Shown here: piece by piece, positions 25,170 to 33,258 of the stretch
Position numbering within the stretch: position 1 is the first letter of the stretch
Layout: the number at the start of each line of letters is the position of its first letter
Assembly (NCBI GenBank): GCA_016124425.1
Contig: WGNT01000110.1
Coordinates: 1 to 36,563 of the forward strand
Direction of reading: 5' to 3'
Length of the DNA stretch: 36,563 nt
From: Cytophagales bacterium
GTDB taxonomy: Bacteria; Bacteroidota; Bacteroidia; Cytophagales; Cyclobacteriaceae
Notes under the pieces: generated by a model
Told to the model about the DNA's origin: nothing
The model's database searches: none
Seen by the model: only the letters and a program-made list of their open reading frames with translations
Translations under genes and position numbers: made by a program

Positions 25170-26261
25170 ATGTTATTATCCAGACGGAAGTTCTTTAGCT
25201 TATGTTTTCTTATGGTTATGTTTTCAGTTTTTTCCAGCGCCCAGAACCTTGTCCAACTGGATCGTATTCCAAAGACTTATTTGAGCTACAAAAGTCCTCA
25301 AAAACCCCATATCGACGGGAAACTGGACGATTCTGCTTGGCAACTGGCAGCTTGGTCAGATGCTTTTGTAGATATACAGGGGGATGCAATGCCAAGCCCC
25401 GCCCACAATACTCGGATGAAGATGCTCTGGGATGACGAGTTTTTTTACATTGGCATTCACTTAGAGGAACCGCACATTTGGGCAACCTATACAGAACGTG
25501 AGTCCGTGATCTTTCACGAAAACGATATTGAAGTATTTTTAGACCCAGATGGAGACACCCATAATTATTATGAATGGGAAATCAATGCGCTGGGTACACT
25601 CTGGGATTTGCTACTAACAAAACCCTACAAAGACGGGGGCAGGCCTATCACAGGTTGGAATATCAATGATTTTAACTACGCTGTCTATTTGGAAGGTACG
25701 ATTAACGATCCAACGGATACGGACAGCTACTGGTCGGTCGAGATGGCGATCCCTTGGCGATCAATCATTGAGCGTTCTTCCCCACCGCGCGATGGAGAGC
25801 AGTGGCGGATTAATTTCTCCCGTGTGCAGTGGCAACTTGACGTGAAGGAAAATACCTACGTAAAGGTAACGAATCCAGAAACAGGGAAACCTTTCCCCGA
25901 AGACAACTGGGTATGGTCACCGATTGGTGTTGTTAATATGCATATCCCGGACCGATGGGGATATGTGCAGTTTTCGGATATTGAAGTAGGTACAGGTAGC
26001 ATCCCATTTCTTCAGCACGCCGACGAGCAACTAAAGAGTACTCTTCGGGATTTCTACCATGCCCAACGGAATCATTATAGCACACATTCCCGATATGCAA
26101 GCTCCTCCGGCGAACTGACTTTGCAGGGGGCTTCGAAAGCCGTTGGCGACCGCGTTGAATTTGAAGTGAGCCGTACGCGATTTAAACTTTCCGTGCCCTC
26201 CTTAGATGATCCAATGAAGCGATGGTACATTATAGAGGACGGTAGGATTTGGAAACAATAG
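25170..26261 (+). CDS. secreted CBM9-like carbohydrate-binding protein
   Basis: A 363-residue exported protein: signal peptide MLLSRRKFFSLCFLMVMFSV with cleavage after FSSA, then a CBM9-like beta-sandwich at about residues 45-275 (IDGKLDDSAW, RMKMLWDDEFFYIGIHL, ENDIEVFLDPDGD, YYEWEINALGTLWDLLL, WSVEMAIPW, WRINFSRVQW, WSPIGVVNMHIPDRWGYVQF). The C-terminal 85 residues (FLQHADEQLKSTLRDFYHAQ and on) are a separate helix-plus-sheet region seen in Bacteroidota proteins of this type. It probably binds polysaccharide or glycoside in the periplasm or outside. No catalytic domain was recognised and no polysaccharide-utilisation locus genes flank it, so its substrate is unknown. It is divergent from the efflux operon. 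Confidence 0.9.
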   Translation: MLLSRRKFFSLCFLMVMFSVFSSAQNLVQLDRIPKTYLSYKSPQKPHIDGKLDDSAWQLAAWSDAFVDIQGDAMPSPAHNTRMKMLWDDEFFYIGIHLEEPHIWATYTERESVIFHENDIEVFLDPDGDTHNYYEWEINALGTLWDLLLTKPYKDGGRPITGWNINDFNYAVYLEGTINDPTDTDSYWSVEMAIPWRSIIERSSPPRDGEQWRINFSRVQWQLDVKENTYVKVTNPETGKPFPEDNWVWSPIGVVNMHIPDRWGYVQFSDIEVGTGSIPFLQHADEQLKSTLRDFYHAQRNHYSTHSRYASSSGELTLQGASKAVGDRVEFEVSRTRFKLSVPSLDDPMKRWYIIEDGRIWKQ

Positions 26262-26262
26262 G

Positions 26263-26289
26263 TTGCTATTATCCATTCCCCTATTTTTG
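26263..26289 (+). promoter_or_regulatory. promoter of the DUF4382/ribD pair
   Basis: TTG at 26263-26265 and an exact -7 box TATTTTTG at 26282-26289 are separated by 16 bases, close to the Bacteroidota spacing. The box is 40 bases before the GTG start at 26330, giving a leader of roughly 35 bases. Confidence 0.55.
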
Positions 26290-26329
26290 CGTAGAAATGT
26301 AAATTAGCCTTCAAATAAAATTAAAGCCA

Positions 26330-27145
26330 GTGAATTTCTCAAAGCGCTTTTTTACACCCGTTGCTGTAGGTATCTTCCTGCTCTTTATCGGTCTCTATTG
26401 GGGGTGTGAAGACGTCAGTTCCAGCAATAAGGCCTTGATCAACGTGTTGCTGATAGACGCACCAGGTGACTTCGACGAGGTATGGGTGGAGGTCCTGGGA
26501 GTAGAACTACTCGCGGCTGGAAGTCGGGGTATGGAAAACGGGGACTGGGTAAATATTCCCTACACGTCGGCGGAAAAGGTAATCCGGCTTACTGATCTGG
26601 TAGGTAGTCAGCGTTTGCTTTTAGGACGTAAGGAAGTACCAGCTGGAGAAGTTTCCCAAGTTAAGTTGGTGTTGGGAGAGACGCATTATTTCATCAAAAA
26701 TGGCCAGCAATTTCCACTTCAACTTGTCGGCAACCCTGAGGACCTTTTGACTGTGGATATCAAGGCAAACGCGGCGACAGGCATTGCCTTGGATATCTAC
26801 ATTGACTTTAACGTGGCGGCGTCCATACATCCTCTCGGGAATGGTCAGTTCCAACTAAAACCTGCTATCCGTGTGTTTACCCTTGAGGGAACGACCGAGG
26901 TTAGAGGCATTATAAAGCCGCCTACGTCCAAGCCGTATGTATATGCCATACATGAAGCTGACACCTTTGCAACTTTGACTAGCGTCTCCGGCGAATTTCG
27001 GCTACGAGGACTGCCGCCCACACCCTATCGCATACTAATCCGTCCGAGGCCAACGCATAAGGATAGTGTACTCCAAGTAGTTACAAAAAGGGACTCCGTG
27101 GTAAATTTGGGAAATATCACGTTGAAATCAGTTACCACCGATTAG
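26330..27145 (+). CDS. DUF4382 lipoprotein
   Basis: A 271-residue protein starting at GTG (no ATG fits upstream of the signal peptide). The N-terminus is a lipoprotein signal: basic residues, a hydrophobic run (PVAVGIFLLFIGLYWG) and Cys at about 26. DUF4382 covers about residues 35-185, seen as INVLLIDAPGDFDEVWVEVLG, VIRLTDLVG, LPAGEVSQ-like VPAGEVSQVKLVLGE, and LTVDIKANAATGIALDIYIDF. The C-terminal 75 residues (RGIIKPPTSKPYVYAIHEAD, GEFRLRGLPPTPYRILIRP) look like a carboxypeptidase-regulatory-like beta-sandwich. DUF4382 proteins are surface or periplasmic lipoproteins of unknown role. ribD starts nine bases after its stop. Confidence 0.9.
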   Translation: MNFSKRFFTPVAVGIFLLFIGLYWGCEDVSSSNKALINVLLIDAPGDFDEVWVEVLGVELLAAGSRGMENGDWVNIPYTSAEKVIRLTDLVGSQRLLLGRKEVPAGEVSQVKLVLGETHYFIKNGQQFPLQLVGNPEDLLTVDIKANAATGIALDIYIDFNVAASIHPLGNGQFQLKPAIRVFTLEGTTEVRGIIKPPTSKPYVYAIHEADTFATLTSVSGEFRLRGLPPTPYRILIRPRPTHKDSVLQVVTKRDSVVNLGNITLKSVTTD

Positions 27146-27154
27146 CGGGACCCC

Positions 27155-28177
27155 ATGGAAAATCATGAACTTTATATGCGCCGGGCCTTGGAACTGGCAG
27201 AATGGGGTAGGGGTAGCGTTAGTCCCAACCCAATGGTCGGCTGTGTCATCACAGTAAATGGAGAGATCATTGGTGAGGGATATCACGAGCGATATGGAGC
27301 CCCCCATGCGGAACCAAATGCCATTGCCCAAGTTAAGGATCCGTCTTTGCTGGAAAAAGCTACCGTATATGTGACGCTTGAGCCTTGTTCCCATACAGGA
27401 AAGACCCCACCCTGTGCAGACCTCTTGGTTGCCAGAAAAGTGAGAGAAGTCGTAATAGCAGCAGTAGATGCCAATCCGTTGGTGGGAGGAAAAGGTATTG
27501 CGAAACTGCGTGGCGCAGGCATAGCGGTGACCACCGGCGTACTTGAAAAAGAAGCGCGCAGCCAAAACCGACGCTTTTTTACCCAAATGGAAAAGCGGAG
27601 GCCTTATGTCGTGCTTAAGTGGGCCCAAACAAGGGATGGTTTTGTAGCTAGACCGAACTATGACAGCAAGTGGATTAGCAACATCCACAGCAGACAGCTT
27701 GTTCACCGCTGGCGTGCTGAAGAAGATTCGGTGCTGGTAGGTACAAAGACAGCCTATTATGACAATCCTCAACTGAACGTCAGAGACTGGGCAGGGAGAA
27801 ATCCGGTTAGAATTGTAATCGATAAGCAGCTGACCTTGGATCCGAACAGCAATATCTTTGACCGATCCCAACCTACCATTTGCTATAATTTATTGAAAGA
27901 GGAAAAGTCAGAAAATTTACACTATGTGCAACTGCCTAGGGAGTTTAATGTCGTAGAGCTATTGGAAGATTTGAATGCTAAAAAGATCCAAAGCATGCTC
28001 GTTGAAGGCGGAAGTGTGTTACTTCAGCACTTTATCAGACAGGATCTTTGGGACGAGGCGAGGGTTTTTACCGGAGATGTTGCTTTTGGATCAGGGATAC
28101 CAAGTCCCCACCTGAACCGGGTTCCAAATCAAACGTTGGATATAATGGGCGATCGGCTTGACATCTATTACAGGTAA
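27155..28177 (+). CDS. ribD: bifunctional diaminohydroxyphosphoribosylaminopyrimidine deaminase/reductase
   Basis: RibD performs two early steps of riboflavin synthesis: deamination of the pyrimidine product of RibA, then reduction of the ribose. The N-terminal deaminase (residues 1-145) has the zinc motif HAEPNA (His51, Glu53) and LEPCSHTGKTPPCAD (Cys78, Cys87). The C-terminal reductase domain (about 147-340) shows PYVVLKWAQTRDGFVA, DSVLVGTKTAYYDNPQLNVR and MLVEGGSVLL. The 340 residues match the two-domain enzyme. It is transcribed with the DUF4382 gene; other rib genes are not in the window, so riboflavin genes are scattered here. Confidence 0.96.
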   Translation: MENHELYMRRALELAEWGRGSVSPNPMVGCVITVNGEIIGEGYHERYGAPHAEPNAIAQVKDPSLLEKATVYVTLEPCSHTGKTPPCADLLVARKVREVVIAAVDANPLVGGKGIAKLRGAGIAVTTGVLEKEARSQNRRFFTQMEKRRPYVVLKWAQTRDGFVARPNYDSKWISNIHSRQLVHRWRAEEDSVLVGTKTAYYDNPQLNVRDWAGRNPVRIVIDKQLTLDPNSNIFDRSQPTICYNLLKEEKSENLHYVQLPREFNVVELLEDLNAKKIQSMLVEGGSVLLQHFIRQDLWDEARVFTGDVAFGSGIPSPHLNRVPNQTLDIMGDRLDIYYR

Positions 28178-28264
28178 CTGTACCGAAGAAACTATTTCAC
28201 ATCATTCCATGGTTCGCGTACACTGATTACTTCATTTATCTATATACTTTATACTGAATCAATC

Positions 28265-28774
28265 ATGTCCAGCAGCATATATATTCCGAGTGATGTCTCA
28301 AAGGATGCGGTTTACCAAGCACTGCTTCCGCAGTTGGAGGCCTTGATTAGTGACGAGACAGACCTAATCGCTAACTTAGCTAATATCAGCGCCGTACTAA
28401 AAGAGGCCTTTGATTTTCTTTGGGTTGGATTTTACCTTGTCAAAGGGGAACAGTTGGTGCTTGGCCCCTTTCAAGGGCCCCTTGCCTGTACACGGATCGG
28501 TTACGGTAAAGGTGTCTGTGGTGCGGCGTGGCAAACAGGCCTTACACAGCTGGTGCCTGATGTTGATGCCTTTCCGGGCCACATTGCCTGCAGTTCTGCT
28601 TCCCGATCCGAAATCGTAGTTCCAGTTTTGCAGGGTGGAAAGGTCATCATGGTTTTGGATATAGACTCCGAGTATTTATCCTTTTTTGATACCACGGACC
28701 AAGCCTATCTGGAGCAATTGGCGGTCATAGTGGCAAATACAATTCCTTTAGATGAGCACCAAGGCCCAAGCTAA
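28265..28774 (+). CDS. msrC: free methionine-(R)-sulfoxide reductase (GAF type)
   Basis: The 169-residue GAF-domain protein reduces free methionine R-sulfoxide. All three functional cysteines of the family are present with the same spacing as E. coli Cys84, Cys94 and Cys118: Cys75 in GPLACTRIGYGKGVCG, Cys85 in the same block, and Cys109 in GHIACSSASRSEIVVP. Other family motifs are WVGFYLV and VLDIDSEYLSFFD. It starts 87 bases after ribD, with no consensus promoter box in the gap, and converges on the LOG gene. Confidence 0.94.
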   Translation: MSSSIYIPSDVSKDAVYQALLPQLEALISDETDLIANLANISAVLKEAFDFLWVGFYLVKGEQLVLGPFQGPLACTRIGYGKGVCGAAWQTGLTQLVPDVDAFPGHIACSSASRSEIVVPVLQGGKVIMVLDIDSEYLSFFDTTDQAYLEQLAVIVANTIPLDEHQGPS

Positions 28775-28901
28775 ATTCTACTCCTAGAGATACAATTTGC
28801 GTTCGGTCACGGAATCCTATGGGAAAGAGCTAAGCCTTGATAATGTATGGAGAACGGGGAATGCTTCTAAAAGACCTAAGGGGGATAATGGGATTTTATG
28901 G

Positions 28902-29474
28902 CTACTGTACCTCCCACTTTGGCAGGTAATTAGGAGAAAAGGCTGCCATTTGATCGAGTAACGCTTCGGGATTTGCAGATACAATGAGGCTATCGAGTTG
29001 CTCCTGCCTAAGAAATCCTTCCTGACACGAAAAGCGCAAGAAATCGAGGAGTTTGTCATAGTATCCATTTGCATTGAACAGGGCGAGTGGCTTTTGGATA
29101 TAGCCTAATTGGTTAAGTGTCATGATCTCAAAAAGTTCCTCTAAGGTCCCTATACCGCCTGGCATGGCGATGAAGCCATCGCCCCTTTCAGCCATGAGCC
29201 ATTTGCGGTCACGCATGGTTTCGACGACAGTAAGCTCCGTGAGGCCTAAATGGGCAACCTCTATATCTACCAAAGACTGGGGTATGATACCGTAAACGTT
29301 TCTACCTGCTTGGAGCATTTCGTCCGCTATTATCCCCATTAGACCTACCTTTCCGGCACCAAATACGAGGTCCAGGTTCCGCTTAATAAGCTCCTTTGCG
29401 AGGTTTTTGGCTTCGGCCTCATAAGCGGCGTTTCGGCCTTTATTGGAACCGCAGTATACGGTAATTTTTTTCAT
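28902..29474 (-). CDS. LOG family protein (TIGR00730-type)
   Basis: A 190-residue Rossmann-like protein of the group once annotated as lysine decarboxylase and now as cytokinin riboside 5'-monophosphate phosphoribohydrolase. Signature blocks are VYCGSNKGR (6-14), LVFGAGKVGLMG (36-47; GAG where GGG is usual), ETMRDRKWLM (85-94) and MPGGIGTLEELFE (104-116). Arg90 and Glu113 should form the active site. Bacterial members hydrolyse AMP-like nucleotides to ribose 5-phosphate and base. It is divergent from rdgB with 58 bases between starts, so the two nucleotide-sanitation genes may share a control region. Confidence 0.92.
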   Translation of the reverse strand: MKKITVYCGSNKGRNAAYEAEAKNLAKELIKRNLDLVFGAGKVGLMGIIADEMLQAGRNVYGIIPQSLVDIEVAHLGLTELTVVETMRDRKWLMAERGDGFIAMPGGIGTLEELFEIMTLNQLGYIQKPLALFNANGYYDKLLDFLRFSCQEGFLRQEQLDSLIVSANPEALLDQMAAFSPNYLPKWEVQ

Positions 29475-29532
29475 GGACGGAAATTACGGAAAAAAACTTC
29501 CGAGGCCTGCTAAAAAAGTAATATTTTCGGGA

Positions 29533-30117
29533 ATGAAAAAGATTTGCTTTGCCAGTAACAATACCAAGAAGCTCGAAGAAATCCGCGCTGCGCTTTCAGG
29601 AAAAATGGATATCATCTCCCTATCCGAACTGGGATGTACAGAGGAGCTCGCCGAGACCGGTGATACATTATATGACAATGCCTTTCAGAAGGCTCGCTAT
29701 GTTTTCGACAGGTACGGGGTAGATTGCTTCGCCGATGATACAGGGCTGGAAGTGGCTGCCTTGGACGGTGCACCGGGTGTGTATTCCGGAAGATTCGCTG
29801 GCGAACCCCGCAGCGATCAGCGAAATGTAGATTTATTATTGCACAAGATGGCTGGGATACCAAATAGAGAGGCTTCCTTTCGTACAGTCATTGCATTGAT
29901 TTTAAAAGGAAAGGAATATGCCTTTGAGGGAAAAGTAGATGGAGTCATTGTCCATGAGCGGGTAGGAGATAAAGGATTTGGGTATGATCCTGTATTCCAG
30001 CCAACAGGGTTTAAAGCTACCTTTGCGGAACTAACCATGGAAGAAAAGAATCAAATAAGTCATCGGGGAAGGGCCGTGGCAAAGTTGGTACACTTCTTAC
30101 TGACAGCCGATTTCTAA
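29533..30117 (+). CDS. rdgB: RdgB/HAM1 non-canonical purine NTP pyrophosphatase
   Basis: This enzyme removes dITP, ITP and XTP from the nucleotide pool. The ATG at 29533 (MKKICFASNNTKKLEEIRAA, 194 residues) is chosen: it starts exactly at the family's first strand, whereas a longer frame to 29443 would run into the divergent LOG gene. Motifs are SNNTKKLEEI (substrate loop), CFADDTGLEVAALDGAPGVY with the catalytic Asp pair, SGRFAG, GFGYDPVF and ISHRGRA near the end. An eight-base inverted repeat overlaps its stop codon. Confidence 0.95.
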   Translation: MKKICFASNNTKKLEEIRAALSGKMDIISLSELGCTEELAETGDTLYDNAFQKARYVFDRYGVDCFADDTGLEVAALDGAPGVYSGRFAGEPRSDQRNVDLLLHKMAGIPNREASFRTVIALILKGKEYAFEGKVDGVIVHERVGDKGFGYDPVFQPTGFKATFAELTMEEKNQISHRGRAVAKLVHFLLTADF

Positions 30118-30139
30118 GTAACGATCCTATGACTTAGAA
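30112..30139 (+). repeat. hairpin overlapping the rdgB stop
   Basis: Perfect eight-base arms TTCTAAGT (30112-30119) and ACTTAGAA (30132-30139) flank a 12-base loop. The left arm includes the TAA stop of rdgB. There is no immediate T-run, so it is a doubtful terminator; it may pause transcription or stabilise the rdgB 3' end before the udk promoter. Confidence 0.4.
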
Positions 30140-30183
30140 GAGGGTATTTTCCCATTTTGTCCGTTTACTTTGCAAAAATTGCC

Positions 30184-30191
30184 TACTTTTG
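30184..30191 (+). promoter_or_regulatory. udk -7 box, predicted leaderless
   Basis: TACTTTTG matches TAnnTTTG exactly and ends six bases before the ATG at 30198. A TTTG at 30156-30159 lies 24 bases upstream, slightly wide for -33. The position implies transcription starting at or next to the ATG. Confidence 0.55.
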
Positions 30192-30197
30192 TGTCCC

Positions 30198-30815
30198 ATG
30201 AAGAAGCCTTATATCGTCGGTATCACAGGAGGAAGTGCTTCGGGGAAGACGCTCTTTCTAGACAAGCTGCTTCATGCGTTTGATTCCAGTCAAGTATGTC
30301 TGATTTCTCAGGATAACTACTATAAGCCACGAAATTTACAGCCCTTGGACAGCAAGGGAATTTATAATTTCGACACCCCCCACTCGATTGACTTTGAAGA
30401 ATACGCTGGGGACATCCGCAAGATTCAAGCTGGAGAGACAGTTTTCCGGCAGGAATACACATTCAACAACCCAAACAAAACACCTAAAATCCTAGAATTT
30501 AGACCCGCCCCCGTAGTCGTGGTGGAGGGGATTTTTGTGCTTTATTACCCTGAGCTCGCCAACCTGCTTGATCTTAAGGTATTCATTGATGCTAAGGATT
30601 ACATCAAATTGAAGCGTCGTATTGTGCGTGACAAAGTAGAGCGGGGATATGATTTGGATGATGTGCTCTACCGGTATGAAATGCACGTTATGCCCACCTA
30701 TGAAAAATATATCGAGCCATTCAAACATGACGCAGACTTGATTGTGCCCAATAATCGAGGATTTGAAAAGGCACTGGAAGTGCTAAAAACATTTTTAAAA
30801 GGAAAGGTTTCTTAG
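30198..30815 (+). CDS. udk: uridine kinase
   Basis: A 205-residue P-loop kinase that phosphorylates uridine and cytidine for pyrimidine salvage. The Walker A motif GITGGSASGKT is at residues 8-18, followed by ISQDNYYKP, YNFDTPHSIDFE, the Walker B-like VVVVEGIFVLYYPEL and the lid Arg-rich segment RRIVRDKVERGYD. The ATG at 30198 (MKKPYIVGITGG) is preferred to a TTG nine bases upstream, which lies inside the -7 box. Length is normal. It follows rdgB by 80 bases. Confidence 0.95.
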   Translation: MKKPYIVGITGGSASGKTLFLDKLLHAFDSSQVCLISQDNYYKPRNLQPLDSKGIYNFDTPHSIDFEEYAGDIRKIQAGETVFRQEYTFNNPNKTPKILEFRPAPVVVVEGIFVLYYPELANLLDLKVFIDAKDYIKLKRRIVRDKVERGYDLDDVLYRYEMHVMPTYEKYIEPFKHDADLIVPNNRGFEKALEVLKTFLKGKVS

Positions 30816-31054
30816 GCCGGCGCTTCGTCACGCTGTTTAGATAAGGGCTGTGTTTTATTGTTGCCATGTCCACCTTGGACAGTAATCAGGTAAGAATTTA
30901 GGGCGGTGACGACTGTGCTAGTACCCTAAAAAGACACAATCGTTGATGAAAAGTTGCCAAAAATTATAAGATACCCAATTCGGTTAAGTCCACTTTATGG
31001 CCTGCAAAAGATGATGAATTCCCCAACCAATCCCACGCAAAAAAAAAGGAGCAT
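30816..31054. other. spacer between udk and the small ORF, nothing recognised
   Basis: Part of a 549-base gap between udk and the aldehyde dehydrogenase. Apart from the terminator at its right end, which serves the minus-strand small ORF and may also end udk transcription, no gene, RNA or repeat was recognised. Confidence 0.5.
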
Positions 31055-31069
31055 TTAGCTCCTTTTTTT
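31041..31069. terminator. bidirectional rho-independent terminator
   Basis: Seven A, GGAGC, the five-base loop ATTTA, GCTCC, seven T. The GC-rich five-pair core extends through A-T pairs, and a T-run follows on either strand. On the minus strand it ends the 40-residue small ORF, whose stop codon lies in the loop; on the plus strand it can end udk transcription. Confidence 0.8.
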
Positions 31070-31177
31070 GTTTCTGGTATCCTCCTTTATCTTTTTGATA
31101 TACGATTTGATAACATTCATACGCTGTTTCTCAGGAAGGCCTTCCTTCTGAAACATTCCGTCAATACTGTAATACAT
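31055..31177 (-). CDS. small basic protein of 40 residues, unknown
   Basis: The ORF begins MYYSIDGMFQKEGLPEKQ and ends in a lysine/arginine-rich tail (about YIKKIKEDTRNKKRS), with 40 residues. It has a GLP turn followed by a predicted basic helix, no membrane segment and few rare codons. Its TAA lies in the loop of a strong terminator on the same strand, as expected for a monocistronic small gene. A -7-like box (minus TATATTTA, 31201-31208) lies 23 bases upstream of the ATG, one mismatch from consensus. No family is recognised. A chance ORF is possible, but the fit between promoter, frame and terminator argues for a real gene. Confidence 0.55.
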   Translation of the reverse strand: MYYSIDGMFQKEGLPEKQRMNVIKSYIKKIKEDTRNKKRS

Positions 31178-31364
31178 AGGGTTGATTATTTAGGTTATCG
31201 TAAATATATACGGTTTTTGTTTAATAAATGTTTATCTGACAATTTTTTTTACCTACCACACCATATTTTGTATGAATGGAACCTTAATACCTTGGTAATC
31301 GTTGGTTTTCTTGCTTATTTTCCCACCAATAAAGCAACCGAAGGGATTAAATACAAAATAGGCT

Positions 31365-32780
31365 ATGTTGGACATATTTGACGTACATGCTGTTTTTGAA
31401 AAGCAACGCCAAAAATCACTAGAGATTAGGAGGACCACTGCGGCTATGCGGGTGGAAAAGTTAAAAGCTTTACGCGGATGGATCATCTTACATGCAGAGG
31501 ATATCAGGAAGGCACTCTACGCGGACCTTGGTAAAGCTGAATCTGAAACAGACATCACTGAATTATCGCTGGTGCTTGCCGAAATCAGTCATGCAGTAAA
31601 ATACCTTTCCCGTTGGATGAAGCCTAAAAAGGTCAAAAGTCCGCTGCAAATGCTCGGTAGCACCGCTTATATTGTCCCTGAACCTAAGGGCTGCGGCCTT
31701 ATCCTTTCGCCATGGAACTATCCGTTTACGCTTTGTATAGGTCCATTGGTATCGGCCATCGCCGCTGGATGTACTGCATGGCTAAAACCCTCTGAAATGA
31801 CCCCTCATACCTCAGCACTCATTGGTAGAATGGTCGGTGAACTGTTTGAACCCAATGAAGTAACGGTAAGTGAAGGCGGTGTAGAGGTTGCTGAGCGCCT
31901 CTTGTCCTTACCCTTTGACCATATTTTTTTTACAGGAAGCTCCTCAATCGGTAAACTCGTCCTCAAAGCAGCTTCCTCAGCACTGTGTAGCGTCACGCTG
32001 GAACTTGGCGGTAAATCCCCGGTGATAATTGACAAAGACTGCGATCTGGAGGCGGCTGCGGACAAAGTGGCATGGTCCAAATTCTTAAACTGCGGGCAAA
32101 CCTGTGTCGCTCCGGATTATGTCTTGGTACATGAGGCAGTGTATGCGGATTTTAAGTCCAAGTTAAAGAAAAGTTTGATCCGCATGGGCGACCCTAGCGG
32201 AAAGGGCATACGGAATTGTACCGACTATAGCCGCATTGTAAATCAACATCATTGGCGACGGCTCAAGAAGCTTCATGATGAAGCGGTAGACGGCGGGGCC
32301 CGCGTGGTGTATGGAGGTGAAAGAGATGAACAGGCGCTATTTTATTCACCGACGATATTACAGGGAGTAACCAACGAGATGGACCTGATGAAGGAAGAAA
32401 TTTTTGGACCTATTCTTCCCATGCAGCCCTTTGCTAAATTGGAGGAAGCGATTGAAGCGATCAATACGCGCCATAAGCCACTTGCTCTCTATCTCTTCTC
32501 CAACTCCGCTGATGTAAAGGAGCGAGTACTCTCTAAAACAAGTAGCGGTGCAGTATGCATCAATGAATGCGCCGTCCATTTTGGCCATCCGTACCTTCCC
32601 TTTGGAGGGGTTGGATATAGTGGAATTGGCAAAGCACACGGGCATTATGGGTTTTTAGCCTTTTCCAATGAGAAGGCAATTCTGAGGCAATCTTGGAAAT
32701 TTTCTCCTGTGAAAGCCTTCTATCCGCCCTATACTGCTAAGACAAAAACGCTAATTCGATTTTTTTTGAAGTGGGTTTGA
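31365..32780 (+). CDS. aldehyde dehydrogenase, class 3-like
   Basis: A 471-residue NAD(P)-dependent aldehyde dehydrogenase of the short class-3/coniferyl aldehyde type. Active-site residues are visible: Asn118 in LSPWNYPF, the cofactor block FFTGSSSIGK, Glu213 in TLELGGKSP and nucleophile Cys247 in NCGQTCVAPDY; EIFGPILP and the PFGGVGYSGIGKAHGHYGF block close the fold. The C-terminus ends in a hydrophobic stretch (TLIRFFLKWV) that may associate with membrane, as in fatty aldehyde dehydrogenases. Proposed role: oxidation of long-chain or aromatic aldehydes; substrate inferred from family only. It stands alone, with no obvious promoter box in the 187 bases upstream. Confidence 0.93.
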   Translation: MLDIFDVHAVFEKQRQKSLEIRRTTAAMRVEKLKALRGWIILHAEDIRKALYADLGKAESETDITELSLVLAEISHAVKYLSRWMKPKKVKSPLQMLGSTAYIVPEPKGCGLILSPWNYPFTLCIGPLVSAIAAGCTAWLKPSEMTPHTSALIGRMVGELFEPNEVTVSEGGVEVAERLLSLPFDHIFFTGSSSIGKLVLKAASSALCSVTLELGGKSPVIIDKDCDLEAAADKVAWSKFLNCGQTCVAPDYVLVHEAVYADFKSKLKKSLIRMGDPSGKGIRNCTDYSRIVNQHHWRRLKKLHDEAVDGGARVVYGGERDEQALFYSPTILQGVTNEMDLMKEEIFGPILPMQPFAKLEEAIEAINTRHKPLALYLFSNSADVKERVLSKTSSGAVCINECAVHFGHPYLPFGGVGYSGIGKAHGHYGFLAFSNEKAILRQSWKFSPVKAFYPPYTAKTKTLIRFFLKWV

Positions 32781-33258
32781 CCTTTGGGCGTGACCCATGG
32801 AACGGATAAATATACAATGAAACAGAATCTTCAGTAATTCCGCGATAGAGGAAATCGAATCAGTCTTTTGGACAGAAAGCCCTGCGGTACCCTTCACACC
32901 TCGGTTTAGAATTAGTGTTGGGTGTAGTATTCTGATATTGATATTGAATTGCTTACGGTAAACCTTCCGGGATAAGAACCTTTATTATCCATAGTTTTAC
33001 TGGCGATAAGGCTACTTTGCTTTTTGTCAAGGAATTATGTAACGATATCATGGAATTGTATACTATCACCTATCTTTTTCACAGTACTTTTATAGCTCCT
33101 TACCTTTCCAATGTTGTCACGGATATGCAGGCACGAAAACGAAGATACGGTGTTGTAGCCGACAGTTAGCATTTAGGTAATATAGAAAATTTAAACGACC
33201 TCCTATAGGATTTGGAATTTCGGAGGCTACATTATTCATCAATAAATCTTTAGAGCGT
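32781..33258. other. 478-base gap, no supported gene
   Basis: No terminator, tRNA or repeat was recognised. A 74-codon open frame (32948-33169, plus strand) lacks an early start codon, and its only ATG-initiated part is 40 residues with no family resemblance, so it is not called. The region just before the next gene (33180-33258) is AT-rich and may hold that gene's promoter. Confidence 0.4.

Noticed and set aside
27128..27871. Minus-strand open frame of 247 codons
   Set aside because: It lies entirely antisense to ribD, which has all its active-site motifs, and its product shows no recognisable domain.
32948..33169. Plus-strand 74-codon open frame
   Set aside because: No start codon in the first half, no promoter or recognisable family; within chance for this AT-rich gap.
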